Shown in pieces: positions 36,189 to 47,323 of a DNA stretch of 64,000 bases (position 1 is its first letter; every line of letters begins with the position of its first letter). Source of the stretch: Conchocele bisecta (Eukaryota > Mollusca > Bivalvia > Lucinida > Thyasiridae). Made by a program: the position numbers and the translations under genes. Under the pieces are notes generated by a model. It was not told the DNA's origin. It saw only the letters and a list, made by a program, of their open reading frames with translations, and did no database searches. The stretch lies in NCBI GenBank assembly GCA_029237695.1, contig CM055279.1:60771530-60835529 (forward strand), in the 5' to 3' direction.

Positions 36189-36949
36189 AAATTAAAAAAC
36201 AATTTAAAAATTTATTATTACAAACATATTAATTATTATAAAAAATATCCATATTAATTCAGAAAAGAGAAATGTGTTATAAACTGAAACCTGCATCAAA
36301 CAATAATAATATAAAACAATGCAGATCCAGCTGAGATAGCATGTAGTGAGCCGGCTCATCCGGATCTACACCGTTAAACATTTTATTATACATAAGGTGG
36401 TGACATTGTAACATTTCTAATACTTATGGGGTTGGTTAATATTCAGTAATATATAAAATGATTATCTACATAACCCCAGGTGAAAGTCATGACATATAAC
36501 TAAAAATAAAATAGATAAGGCCAAAGTAATATATACAGTAAGTATATAGTAATAATAAGCCATTAGAAATTATCAGCAATAGTTTTAAAGTTATTAACAG
36601 AACTGAAGTAGTTTATTGACAACAATTGTACATGTCAATGTTAATATAATATTTTTATATGTATTAAGCTAATCAATAATGTGATCAATTATGACTCCAA
36701 TCTGTATGTACAATTTAAAAAAGATATATATTTTTTTAAAAATGCTGCCGTACAAAATTATATTCAATCAAAAAATGTGTTGCTGTAAAAAAGATTCCCC
36801 CACCAGAGCTAAGTCGTATCGTAATAGTTCTGTCTTTATGTCACATCGGTAGTCATGCAGAATCCCATATCTGGTTACTTTGTTTGTTAGTTTAACGGCT
36901 TATCAACAGCTAAGGTCACTAAAGGCCGGGTAGTAGTATATAGGGAGTC
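36189..36949. other. No gene seen; AT-rich
   Basis: No ORF of note. The AGTTTAACGGCTTATCAACA motif at about 36892 is the head of a small dispersed repeat also seen at 52655, 52741 and 56483. Confidence 0.5.
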
Positions 36950-37236
36950 AAAATGATAACCACCAACGGTTGGGAAGCGTATTGACCCTGGTTACAGCTC
37001 CCAACAGGTATCGAAAAAAACGTGTTTTTGGCCATATGAAAAGTAGTCCCCAACAAAAAACAAATGTTTGGCGTTTGGGTGCCGCAATACAGGCAACAAA
37101 ACCACCATGCGCAGGTGATATTATTCTGACTCCGATATTTCGAAAAAGAGAAAAAAAAGGGAAAAAAAAAAAAAGCCTGTTTTTCGAGTGTGCTGGGGGA
37201 GTACTTTTGTTTGTTGGATTATTTTTTTGGAAAGTT

Positions 37237-37400
37237 GTATCCACATTTGGGACACAAAACCAATCCACATCGTACTACCACCTCCCAATTGTATCCACAT
37301 TTGGGACGAAAAATCCACATTGTACTACCACCACCCTCCCAATCGTATCCACAGTTTGGACACAAACTCCACAATCGTACTACCACCAACCACCCAATTG
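37237..37400. repeat. Tandem repeat of about 53 bp, three units
   Basis: Units read TATCCACATTTGGGAC, then a short spacer, then TCGTACTACCACC and CCCAAT. A lone fragment recurs at 37515. Confidence 0.75.
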
Positions 37401-37735
37401 TGGATACGAATTGCACACACATCCCTTTTTGGGAAAGTAGAATTAAAAATTGTCTCCCAAGAGGCAACAGAAATGGCCACCCATCCACATTTGGACGAAA
37501 ACATCCACAATCGTACTACCACCCACCTAATACAAGCCAACAATTTCTGGAATACCAAACCAAATGTTTTCCACATGGATGCGCCCCGATTCCAGAATCG
37601 ATCCACCCACCCGATTTTCCAAAATGGATCTGCCATCCAAAAACAATTTCTGTTTTCCACATCCACAATCGAACGCCCAATTGAAGATATGTTTCCCATT
37701 GGAATAGACAAACAATTTTGCCAAATCGATCCAAA

Positions 37736-38050
37736 ATGCCATACAAGGAATGCGAAACATGCGGCAAGGGTTTCGACAAGCCCCCGCAAATTTTCGAAGA
37801 CACATGGGTCCGCAAGAACCCGTGCAGCCCACCTCCCACGAGAGAGTGTCCCGAATGTGGAGGGAAGTTTGCCACCTACAAGACTCTCTGGCAACATCGC
37901 TCGAACCAGGTGTCCCGCCGAGGGGCCAGAAGATTGTTTTTTTTTTTCCAAAACACCACCACGGAGGGTAGCAAGAAGAAGGCTGCGACCAGGAAGAGGA
38001 TCCTGGTACTGGAGAGGAGGGTGGCAGAGTTGGAGGAGGAGGTGGCTTAG
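37736..38050 (+). CDS. Small C2HC zinc-finger plus coiled-coil protein, unrecognised
   Basis: The ATG at 37736 is the first in frame (MPYKECETCGKGFDKPP...). The protein has 104 residues. Residues 6-9 are a C-x2-C pair. Residues 37-51 read ECPECGGKFATYKTL and continue to a His (WQH). If one base near 37908 is skipped, the next Cys falls at H-x4-C, giving a C-x2-C-x12-H-x4-C finger. For the first finger an alternative frame supplies NFRRHMGPQEP, so a one-base shift there would likewise complete a finger. The C-terminus is basic and then heptad-like (RKRILVLERRVAELEEEV), a short leucine-zipper-like coil. A finger followed by a coil suggests a nucleic-acid-binding oligomer, but I do not recognise the family. 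A run of Phe from a T tract in the middle is suspicious. Confidence 0.35.
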   Translation: MPYKECETCGKGFDKPPQIFEDTWVRKNPCSPPPTRECPECGGKFATYKTLWQHRSNQVSRRGARRLFFFFQNTTTEGSKKKAATRKRILVLERRVAELEEEVA

Positions 38051-38128
38051 ACTGCGGATGGAGCGTAACATCGACAGCGACGTATGATGAACCGATTTGG
38101 ACAGATATGTAGAGAGAGGTCGGCTATT

Positions 38129-38413
38129 TTCCTCCCCAAGGCGCAACAGAAATGATACCACCCATTTGTGTATTTGGACACATTTGGGAAAGTCGAAGAA
38201 AAAATGTGTCTCCCAAGAGGCAAACAAAAATGAATCCACCCAATTTGTCCACATTTGGACTTTTGGGAAAAGTGTAGAAATATTTGTCTCCAAGAGGCGA
38301 CCAGAAATATACCACCCATTTGTGTTTTGAAAAATTAAAATTATGCCTACTCCCCCCTTCGTGTTTTGAAAAATTAAAATTATGCCTACTCCCCCCTTCG
38401 TGTTTGAAAATTA
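38129..38413. repeat. Diverged 75-bp repeats and a 39-bp tandem duplication
   Basis: Three units carry CCAAGAGGC(A)AC(A)AAAT and CCACCCATTTGT. 38322-38413 is a 39-bp unit (TTTTGAAAAATTAAAATTAT then GCCTACTCCCCCCTTCG) repeated twice plus a partial copy. Confidence 0.75.
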
Positions 38414-38762
38414 CTAGGGCGGAAAAAAAAGTTTCATTTCAGCTACCACCGTTTCGGCAACCACACGACACTCCCCAACACCCACGAAAAATCGGGAACG
38501 GATTTCCAAAAAAACCAAATACATCGAAACTACATCGAACTACAACGAACTACAGTATAGAAAGCGGAGATTTGGTCGAGGCTAACCAAGGTTTCGGCTA
38601 CCTTTTTTCCCCTTCCCCAAAAACGGCTACTCCATGTAGAAAGGGTCGCCAGGGTGTATGGACTCGCTAGGATTTTTTTTCTTTTTTTTCATTCGAGTTT
38701 GTGGAGTGCACGAACTGGGCGTCGGGATCTGGTTTGTTTCTTCTTCCAGAGTCTACAAGCCT

Positions 38763-39203
38763 CTAAGAGACACGAATGGGAACAGTGGTCTGCAGACCGC
38801 GTACGCCGCCACAGAGACCCCCAGCCTCCACCACGTTCGCATTCTCTACGGTTCTCCAGATGTCGTGCAACCTCCATCTCGTCTTTCTTTGCTCACGTCG
38901 GAATCGACCGTGCGGCATCGCCGGAAATCGCGTTCCAACAGACTGCGTTCCAGCGCGTCCAACCGGTTCTCCAAACGTCTCTCCATTGTCGGACAGGTGT
39001 GTCGATTCTTCGAACGAGCTGGCATCTTCTAGTAGATCTGTGGGGAACTCGGTGGGGCCCACAAAACCAGGCGCGGTCACCCTGTGTACTACGGGGGGGT
39101 AGGGGTTTCTTGTTCTTCTAGGATTCTTGTTCTTGGGAGGTTCTTCGGGCTTTGTACTACGCTCTAATTCATCGGCATCGTCCCAGATTTTCGAAGTCTA
39201 GCA
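38763..39203 (-). CDS. Acidic, proline-rich open frame, unrecognised
   Basis: A stop-free minus-strand frame of about 146 codons runs TSKIWDDADELERSTKPEEP, then KNKNPRRTRNPYPP, then TEFPTDLLEDASSFEESTHL and a basic FRREQRKTRWRL. No ATG lies near the start, so it may be an exon or a fragment. An overlapping frame (ATG 39025, stop 38846) reads MERRLENRLDALERSLLERD, a good amphipathic coil, so a one-base shift near 38990 could join an acidic N-terminus to a coiled coil. The function is unknown. Confidence 0.25.
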
Positions 39204-39504
39204 CTACCGATCCCGACCCTTACTTCTTCTTTGTTTCGTCGCCGTAGCCTTCCCGCGGGTGGAAAATAATTTCTCGAATATTTTCCGGAGACAAGTAGGT
39301 TTTTGGCATGCTTGCAAACGCTTCTATCTAGATAGGGAACATTTGTCCAACATGGAATTTCCAATTGTCCAAAATACTTGTTCGAGATGTTCGGAAAGGT
39401 CAAAATGCTTGTTCGCGACTACCAAGGTGCTCGGGATTCTCCTACTCTACCCACTAGGATAGACAGGATAGGAATCCTGGAAAACATGCTCTCCCACCTA
39501 GCTC

Positions 39505-39712
39505 TAACATATTAGTCCATGTACAAGCTTGACTAACAACCTTATCCAAGGTTGACTAAAAACCTTAACCAAGGGAATTAACTAAGTAATTCAAGAGGAA
39601 ATGTAAGTCAAGGTCAAATATAGATCAGGGGTTATTGATGTACATCACTAGGAGATGAAGTTGTCCAAGTGTGGTGGGTGTAGGGCCAGTAGTATTCCAT
39701 ATACAAAGTTTC
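39505..39712. repeat. Orphan fragment of family T2 (last monomers)
   Basis: It matches 35905-36110 and shares that copy's rare variants (GACTAACAACCTTATCCAAG, AAATGTAAGTCAAGG, CCAAGTGTGGTGGG). It lacks element ends. Confidence 0.85.
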
Positions 39713-39907
39713 AATTATTTGTATACAGTAGGTAATAATCATGAATAACACCGCATATTGAGTATCATAATGTATTGATTAAACAAACCTCAACATGCAG
39801 TGTTATTAATATAGCCACAACATTTAGCGATGTGCTTATGCAAAAATTAAAAGATTTAAGTAAAATTAATACAGGTCGATAAACGTATGGCAGTAGCATG
39901 TTAAACT

Positions 39908-40076
39908 GGGGCCGGTTGCTCAAAACACCAGTTAGCTTAACGGACTGTTAAATCCTTAACGGACTGTTAAATCCTTAACTGAATGGTTAAAATCTCTGTT
40001 AAAACAGAGATTTTAACCATTCAGTTAAGGATTTAACAGTCCGTTAAGCTAACTGATGTTTTGAACAACCGGGCCC
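39908..40076. repeat. Palindromic MITE with a 19-bp duplication in one arm
   Basis: The arms GGGCCGGTTGCTCAAAACA and TGTTTTGAACAACCGGGCCC enclose GTTAGCTTAACGGACTGTTA and its complement. The left arm carries GGACTGTTAAATCCTTAAC twice and the right arm once. Confidence 0.88.
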
Positions 40077-40913
40077 TGGACTACAACAAGGTGGCTGTCT
40101 ATAACATGATAAAGACCGTATAGCACATATACTAACCTGGGGACCATTCTTATGGTATGTTCATCCACGTCTTCATGGTAATATGAACCATGTGTTGATC
40201 TTTAAAATGTTAAAGAAATATTACAAATAGTAGACTATACATTAACCTTTCTGTTTGCCTAACTTATAGTGTCATACATGATGCGTATCATTTTCATTAT
40301 ATTTTTTTATTATTTTTCATATTTTATTATTTTGTATTATTTTTATATTTTTAGTCAGGACAACAAAACGTATTTTTATCATATGGTGATGTCTTCCAAT
40401 ATGTATATAAATCTGGTAGAAGGCTGGAACATTAGAGATTTTTAAATACAAGACAACGAAGGTGTGTAGCATGTTGGAGGACTACTCACCCACTAGTTGG
40501 TTAATTACTAGTGTAGATATGCTTAATTTAGCTTGAAAGTTGGACCAAATGTATATGGCAGAAAATTGATTGGTATAGTAAATTTTATTTTTTGTGTAGT
40601 GTCCAATGTTTTATCTAATTAGACACATTAACATTTGGGTTGGGGTTGTATTTAGTATATATTGTCTAAAGCGTAATATAAACACACATATTACAACATA
40701 AACACCGTGCAGAGCTGCCAACCCCATGTCGGTCAAACGAGGAACTTGGCGAGCAAAAGGGCTATTTTTTGGATCACAACATATGTTTTCCGGGACACAA
40801 ATCAGTACTCACTTTTTTAACCTTATCTCGACCACCAAGACAACCGAAAAATCACAATTACATTGCTTGTAAGATGCAATTAATCACTGTTCTTTTTACA
40901 GGACCAAATGGGG
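40077..40913. other. No gene seen
   Basis: This is AT-rich DNA. A TTTTTACAG sequence immediately precedes the duplicated segment at 40903, but I see no exon pair for it. Confidence 0.4.
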
Positions 40914-42620
40914 CAAACGCGTGTATAGGGACGATCACCAGTCCGGAGGAGCACGTGTTGTTTCAGTTGAATCAGTGAGAATCGCTTGTGGCACACAGAA
41001 CACGTATGTGGTTGGTCCCCAGTTTGATATGTCAACATAAACAGTATGTGAATGGTTGCTCGCATGTGTAAATATGCATATTTGTGTCTAGTTGCCTACA
41101 TAGGAAGATCCCCGGTGTGTGTAAGCATTTATCATTTGAGGTGGCTTCTTTATGTGTGAACCTAGTCACAAACATTGGCTGTATGACGACGATCATGTTC
41201 CGTTTGAGGCTGCCACTGTTTGTGAATGTCTTATCTCAAACAAGACATGTATGGGCACGATCCCCCGTATGTATGAACATGTGCCGTTTGAGGTTGCCAC
41301 TGTGTGTGAATGTCTTGTCACAAACAATACATGTATGGGGGCGATCAATCGTATGTATGAGGTATGTGCTGTTTGATGTGGCTACTGTATGTGAATGTCT
41401 TGTCACAAACATTCATGTATGGGGGCGATCCCCCGTATGTATGAACATGTGCCGTTTGAGGTTGCCACCGTGTGTGAATGTCTCGTCACAAACACTACAT
41501 GTGTGGGGACGATCCCCCGTATGTATGAGCATGTGCCGTTTGAGGCTGCCACTGTATGTGAATGTCTTGTCACAAACACTACATGTATGGGGGCCATCCC
41601 TCGTATGTATGAACATGTGCTGTTTGAGGCTGCCACTCCGTGTAAATGTCTTGTCACAAACACTGCATGTATGGGGACAATCCCCCGTATGTATGAACAT
41701 GTGCTGTTTGAGGCTGCCACTCCGTGTAAATGTTTTGTCACAAACACTACATGTATGGGGGCAATCCCCCGTATGTATGAACATGTGCTGTTTGAGGCTG
41801 CCACTATATGTGAATGTCTTGTCACAAACAATACATGTATGGAGACGATCAATCGTATGTATGAGCATGTGCTGTTTGAGGCTGCCACTGTGTGCGAATG
41901 TCTTGCCACAAACACTACATGTATGGGGACGATCCCCCGTATGTATGAGCATGTGCTGCTTGAGACTGCTACTCTGTGTGAATGTCTTGTCACAAACACT
42001 ACATGTGTGGGGACGATCCCCCGTATGTATGAGCATGTGCCGTTTGAGGCTGCCACTGTGTGTGAATGTCTTGTCACAAAAACTACATGTGTGGGGACGA
42101 TCCCCCGTGTGTATTGGCATGTGCTGTTTGAGGTGGACTCTCTGTGTGAATGTCTTGTCACAAACACTACATGCGTGGTGACGATCCCCCGTATGTATGC
42201 GCATGTGACGTTTGAGGCTGTCACTGCGTGTGAATGTCGTGTCACAAACACTACATGTATGGAGACGACCCCCCGTATGTATGAATATGTGCTGTTTGAG
42301 GCCGTCACTGCGTGTGAATGTCGTGTCACAAAACCTACATGTATGGGGACGACCCCCCGTATGTATGAGCATGTGTCGTTTGAGGACGCCTGTGTGTGTG
42401 AATGTCTTATCACAAAAACTACATATATGGGGACGATCCTCCGTATGTATGAGCATGTGCTGTTTGAGGCTGTCACTCTGTGTGAATGTCTTGTCACAAA
42501 CACTACATGTATGGGGACGATCCCCCATATGTATGAACATGTGCCTTTTGAGTCTACCACTCTGTGTGAGTCTTGTCACAAACACTACAAGTATGTAGCT
42601 CCTTCCGATTGCGATTGTGC
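40914..42620 (-). pseudogene. C2H2 zinc-finger array, copy B (13 fingers in one open frame)
   Basis: On the minus strand 42585-41413 is one uninterrupted frame of 390 residues with 13 C2H2 fingers on an 84-bp period and TGDRPHT linkers. The helices begin QSDS, HTGV, RSDG, RSDS, QRVH, HSGS, QSSS, AHSGS, YSGS, RSGS, RSGS, YSGS and HGGN. The finger before it (about 42590-42610) has a 2-bp deletion and is out of frame. After 41413 a small deletion breaks the next finger, and more degenerate fingers follow to about 40960. Unlike copy A the central array is intact, so it may still encode a multi-finger DNA-binding protein if an upstream exon exists, but I see none. Two adjacent RSGS fingers are nearly identical, a recent duplication. 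Confidence 0.75.
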
Positions 42621-43779
42621 ATATGAAGCATGAGGTTGCTACATTTTAAGAAGGTCTTGTCATACGCGGTGCATTTATGTGGTCGCTTCATGGTTTGATC
42701 CATCCTACACAACATCACTTTTGAGAGTTTCGGTTATCAACAGGCGGTTACATGTTTGTTTATCTCCTGAAGTAAATTTTTGTCGTAACGTGAACCATAA
42801 TAGGACGCGGTCATCACATCAGGCATCACATCAGGCTGTATGTGACCTGAAAAAAAGAAAGAAATCGTATGTAACTTATATTGACATCGTGTGACATAGG
42901 ATACATGTCTCCAATATGTATGGTGAAAGATTTCACTTCGAGTATAATAGTTATGTCTCTGGTATGGTCAACTTGCATATGGACAAGAAGCCACATATGT
43001 AAGGTATATACATGTATTTGCATATATTGGTCTTATTATATATTTAATGTAATAAACACACGTCTTATCACATGAGTGTGATCATAATACCACCATAAAC
43101 ATCGTTTGCCACATGAACAAGTTTAATATCACACTGTTTTATAAGTCGGAATTGGATTCCATGCATATTTTTGATATTTGACCTCTACTTGTGACCTTTA
43201 CCTTGGGCGTAGAGACGTGTGTATAGAACGAGACACATGACAATATTTTGAGGCAAATCGTTTCAACAGATATTAATCGGTTTGGAAGATAAATGGTGGA
43301 AACGACATCTCATGCACAGTTATGTATTGCCCCAAATTATATTTGGTTTGCTGTTGAAACTGTACGATGGTTTGTACATACAAAGATGGCGGAGATGGCA
43401 ACTCAATGTTCCATATAGTATACAGTAACACGACAATATTCACATATGTTATATTCATATATCACATCACTCTTACGAAGCAATTATCATTGAAGCAAAT
43501 TGTATCTATCTATAACCAAATACCTTTATTCAGTCGCATGCATGAATCGGTTAATTGAAGAGAACACATACTATAGATTGAACATGTTGTACTCTTAAAG
43601 GGGCAACTGGGTTATAAAAGCCACCAGATGGCGCTGGGCCATGGAAGGTGTTCGAGCCAATTTCCACCCTTAAATATAAGCCGAAGCGAATCGACAGGCA
43701 GGGGCAGGCTTTTTGATAAGTGTATGCCTGCTTCATTTCAGGGACACATTTTCAGATATTTTAGAAATATCACTGAACA

Positions 43780-45779
43780 AACTAGATTTGTCAGTAAGCG
43801 GGCGCTTACGGAATACCCCCCCCCCCACCCCCTGCGTCAGCCCTGACTAGAATGAATTCCAGCTCGCATACTATCATTTTCAGATAAAAGACTATGTCAG
43901 CACATCAGCACATATGGAGAGTGCGATGGTGGTTCCAGTTGAAACAAGAGCTGTAGGAGAACAACATAGCTCGATTACGAGGGTTGTCGATGTACACATA
44001 GCTTGACAAACAAAGTGGCCGCGGCCTGCATAAAAACCTTAACCAAGGTTGACTAAAAACCGTAACCAAGGGAAATTAAGTAAGTAATTCAAGGTTAAAT
44101 GTAGGTCAATGTCAATGTCAGATATAGGTCAGGGGTTATTGATGTACATCACTAGGAGATGAAGTTTTCCAAGTATGGTTGCTGTAGGCCCAGGAGTATT
44201 CCATATACAAGCTTGACTAAAAACCTTAACCAAGGAGAATTAAGTAAGTAATTCAAGAGGAAATGTAGGTCAAGGTCAAATATAGATCAGGGATTATTGA
44301 TGTACATCCCTATGAGAAAAGGTTGTCCAAGTATGGTGTCAGTATGCACAATAGTATTCCATGTACAAGCTTGACTAAAAACCTTAACCAAGGTTGACTA
44401 AAAACCTTAACCAAGGGGAATTAACTAAGTAATTCAAGATTAAATGTAGGTCAAGGTGAAACATAGGTCATGGGTTGTTGATGTACATCACTAGGAGATG
44501 AAGTTGTCCAAGTATGGTGGGTGTAGGGACAGGATTATTCCATATACAAGCTTCACTAAAAACCGTAACCAAGGGGAATTAACTAAGTAATTCAAGAGGA
44601 AATGTAGGTCAACGTCAAATATAGATCAGGGTTTTTTGATGTACATCCCTATGAGAAAAGGTTGTCCAAGTATGGTGTCTGTAAGCACAATAGTATTCCA
44701 TGTACAAGCTTGACTAAAAACCTTAACCAAGGTTGACTAAAAACCTTAACCAAGGGGAATTAACTAAGTAATTCAAGAGGAAATGTACGTCAAGGTCAAA
44801 TATAGATCGGGGGTTATTGATGTACATCACTAGGAGATAGGAGAATGAAGTTGTGCAAGTATGGTGGGTGTAGGGCCAGTAGTATTCCATATACAAGGTT
44901 GACTAAAAACCTTAACCAAGGCGTGACGGTGACGCCGACGTCGACGCCGGGGTGACAACATAAGCTCTACTTATTATTCGAATAGTCGAGCTAAAAAGCA
45001 AACTAGACATTGTAAGTCCGTGACCTTCACCCCTGGCATAAATGGGGGTCGTAGGTTTGTTACAGAATGATGTATGAGTGTCAGAGAAGGGCCGGGTAAA
45101 ATATCACTGCATTCCGCAAAGGGAAAGAGAAGTTATAAGGAAATTTACATTTGTTAAGTTTTAGTTTGTTTCTAAGTTTATAAGTCCGTGACCTTGAGCC
45201 CTGGCATAAATGGGGGTCGTAGGTTTGTTGCAGAATGATGTATGTGTTTCAGAGAAGGGGTGGGTAAAATATGAAAGATTTCCGCAAAGGGAAAGAGAAG
45301 TTAAAAGGAAATTTACAATTGTTAAGTTTTCTTCTTTTTTTTTAGTTTCTAAGTCCGTGACCTTCACCCCTGGCATAAATGGGGGTCGTAGGTTTGTTGC
45401 AGAATGATGTATGAGTGTCAGGGAAGGGGCGGGTAAAATATGAAAGATTTCCGCAAAGGGAAAGAGAAGTTAAAAGGAAATTTACAATTGTTAAGTTTTC
45501 TTTTTTTTCTAAGTTTCTAAGTCAGTGACCTTCAACCCTGGCATAAATGGGGGTCGTATGTTTGTTGCAGAATGATGTATGAATGTCAGAGAAGGGGCGG
45601 GTAAAGTATGAAAGATTTCCGCAAAGGGAAAGAGAAGTTAAAAGGAAATTTACAATTGTTAAGTTTTGTGACGGACGGAAAGACGGAAAGACGGACGGAC
45701 GGACGGACGGACGGACGGACAAGCGCTGACTCCAGTATACCCCCCCCCCCACAACTTCGTTGAGGGGGGGGGGGTATAA
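43780..45779 (+). mobile_element. Pearl-like element, inserted in duplication copy B
   Basis: It starts AACTAGATTTGTCAGTAAGC with a C-run and is interrupted by family T2 copy 2. It then has four core monomers of about 170 bp (AAGTCCGTGACCTTCACCCC, GGGTCGTAGGTTTGTTGCAG), an ACGG microsatellite (45668-45720), and ends CTCCAGTATACC, a C-run, ACAACTTCGTTGA, a G-run and TATAA. Copy A lacks it, so it arrived after the duplication. Core repeats plus an ACGG array is the published layout of bivalve pearl elements. Confidence 0.82.
43943..44994. mobile_element. Tandem-repeat element, family T2, copy 2 (nested)
   Basis: It has the same ends and monomers as 34495-36188 (ACAAGAGCTGTAGGAGAACA ... GTCGAGCTAA), about five monomers, and a GACGCC-rich tail. 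It lies inside the pearl-like element. Confidence 0.82.
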
Positions 45780-45929
45780 TAATTACGATATTTCACACAA
45801 ACATGATAATACAACTATAAAAGGTTTTAGCACAATTTGGATTGATGAAAATACGTGTAAATGTGCTTTTGAAGTAATAAAATGTACTCAACTGACAACT
45901 GATTTAAACTTGCCAGCCGGAGCGTAGCT

Positions 45930-46150
45930 GTTCATAGAATCGAGTTCATAACCTGACATTGTAAACAACCCCACGTGCTTAGTGATAATGCTACGTATGT
46001 ACTTCATTCATAGAGCCAAGTTCATGAACTGACATTGTAAACAACCCCACGTCTTTAGTGATAATGCTACGTATGTAATTCATGTAATTCATTCATAGAG
46101 CAAAGTTCATGACCTGACATTGTAAACAACCCCACGTGTTTAGTAATAAT
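45930..46150. repeat. Three tandem copies of a 75-bp unit (copy B)
   Basis: It is the counterpart of 21730-21965. The first unit is shortened and a short TCATGTAATTCAT stutter occurs near 46080. Confidence 0.8.
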
Positions 46151-46824
46151 GCTACAACAGCTATAACTGCATGTACGATTCGGCTTACATCTAACATGTT
46201 TAAGGGGGTGAAATGGCACCTTCCATACCCGGTGCATGTACATGGTGTGTGGTGTTTAAATAGTCAACATCAGACAGTGTGCCAGCCGCACAACTTTGAC
46301 TTTGGACAGTGTCCGTAATTTCAAATTAAATACGTGTCTGATATGTATATAACAAAGTGAATGAAACACTACCATGGATTAATAGGCCAGCAACAGAAAT
46401 AGGTCGCCTAGAAACTGGATACAGTGGCTGTGAAAATGCAGTATATAAACAGCATAAGCTCGGGTTAGTATGCACGCGTTCACATTTAACAGCATGGATG
46501 TGCAGTCTGATCTGAAAATACAGTTAATAAATTCACTTTTTGCGAGTAGCCTTATTTCCCGCATCCTAACATATACATGTACCAGTATGGCAATTTCAAC
46601 ACTGGTCTCCAATTAGCTGTCATCGTATATTATACGTTGTATCTGCAGCAATGCAGGTAACTGGGACGGGGTTATCTGTGGAATTACATGACACAGTTAC
46701 ATATTTGTTATCAAATACCGACTTATTACCAACCCATATTCTGATATTTTGGTTACTACATGTACTTACAATTTACATCGGAGATAGGAACCTTGTTCAG
46801 GTCCAGAAGTACTAGCTATTGATA

Positions 46825-46966
46825 CAATATTGATTATCCATAACAAAAAAATGGATCGCCTTCATTGATCAACGCCCAAGGTGGGCACACTATGTACTAA
46901 ATACTGTCAATTCATCATTGTGATCACTGTAGGCGATCCATTTTAATCTCTGGATAATCAATATTG
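46825..46966. repeat. Short inverted-repeat element (copy B)
   Basis: It is the counterpart of 22618-22757. Confidence 0.8.
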
Positions 46967-47323
46967 ACTAGGAAAGTTTCCAAATTGTGTTCTCTTTAAT
47001 GAAGTTTTTGAAATGAAGGGTGTTGTTGTCTTTTCATTGTTTACACAATCTCTTTAAACACATGCATCTAATGTTTTGGTGCAGTAGTTGCATATTAGAA
47101 TCAGCATAAAAATAATTTACATCCGGTTTTTAAACATTCTTGTTTATGAAATATCGAACCAGTTACATACTGTAAAGTTTCTTTTGGCCTTAAGTTTATT
47201 AGGGGGATCTGGCATACACTGTCTCATGTCCACAATCTTGATAACACACGATACGTAACATACCATATATCTAGATAAGGTCAGTACAGAAACACCTGTT
47301 CTGGCTATCCAGCATCCCTGTCA

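Larger units (their letters stand above)
36950..39505. other. Compositionally distinct block of unknown origin
   Basis: The block is richer in CCAC/GTGG and in long A or T runs than its surroundings and has its own tandem repeats (about 53 bp at 37237-37400; a 39-bp duplicate at 38322-38413; diverged CCCAAGAGGCAACAGAAATG boxes at about 37450, 38130, 38210 and 38285). It contains the C2HC-finger/coiled-coil ORF at 37736-38050 and the acidic antisense ORF at 38763-39203. None of the repeat families elsewhere in the window occurs inside it. It could be an unrecognised mobile element, foreign or virus-derived DNA, or an assembly insert. I could not identify it. Confidence 0.5.

Noticed and set aside
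37325..38293. 322-codon minus-strand open frame, the longest in the anomalous block
   Set aside because: It is antisense to the C2HC-finger/coil ORF and to the CCAC-rich tandem repeats, with Trp/Phe-rich content expected from reading TGG/TTT repeats. No domain is visible.
41084..42633. Long plus-strand open frames of 365 and 412 codons across the zinc-finger array
   Set aside because: They are antisense shadows of the 84-bp finger period. The repeats keep all frames open, and only the minus strand gives C2H2 fingers.
43780..45779. ACGG microsatellite as an independent simple repeat
   Set aside because: It lies between the core repeats and the conserved end in three elements, so it is part of the pearl-like layout.
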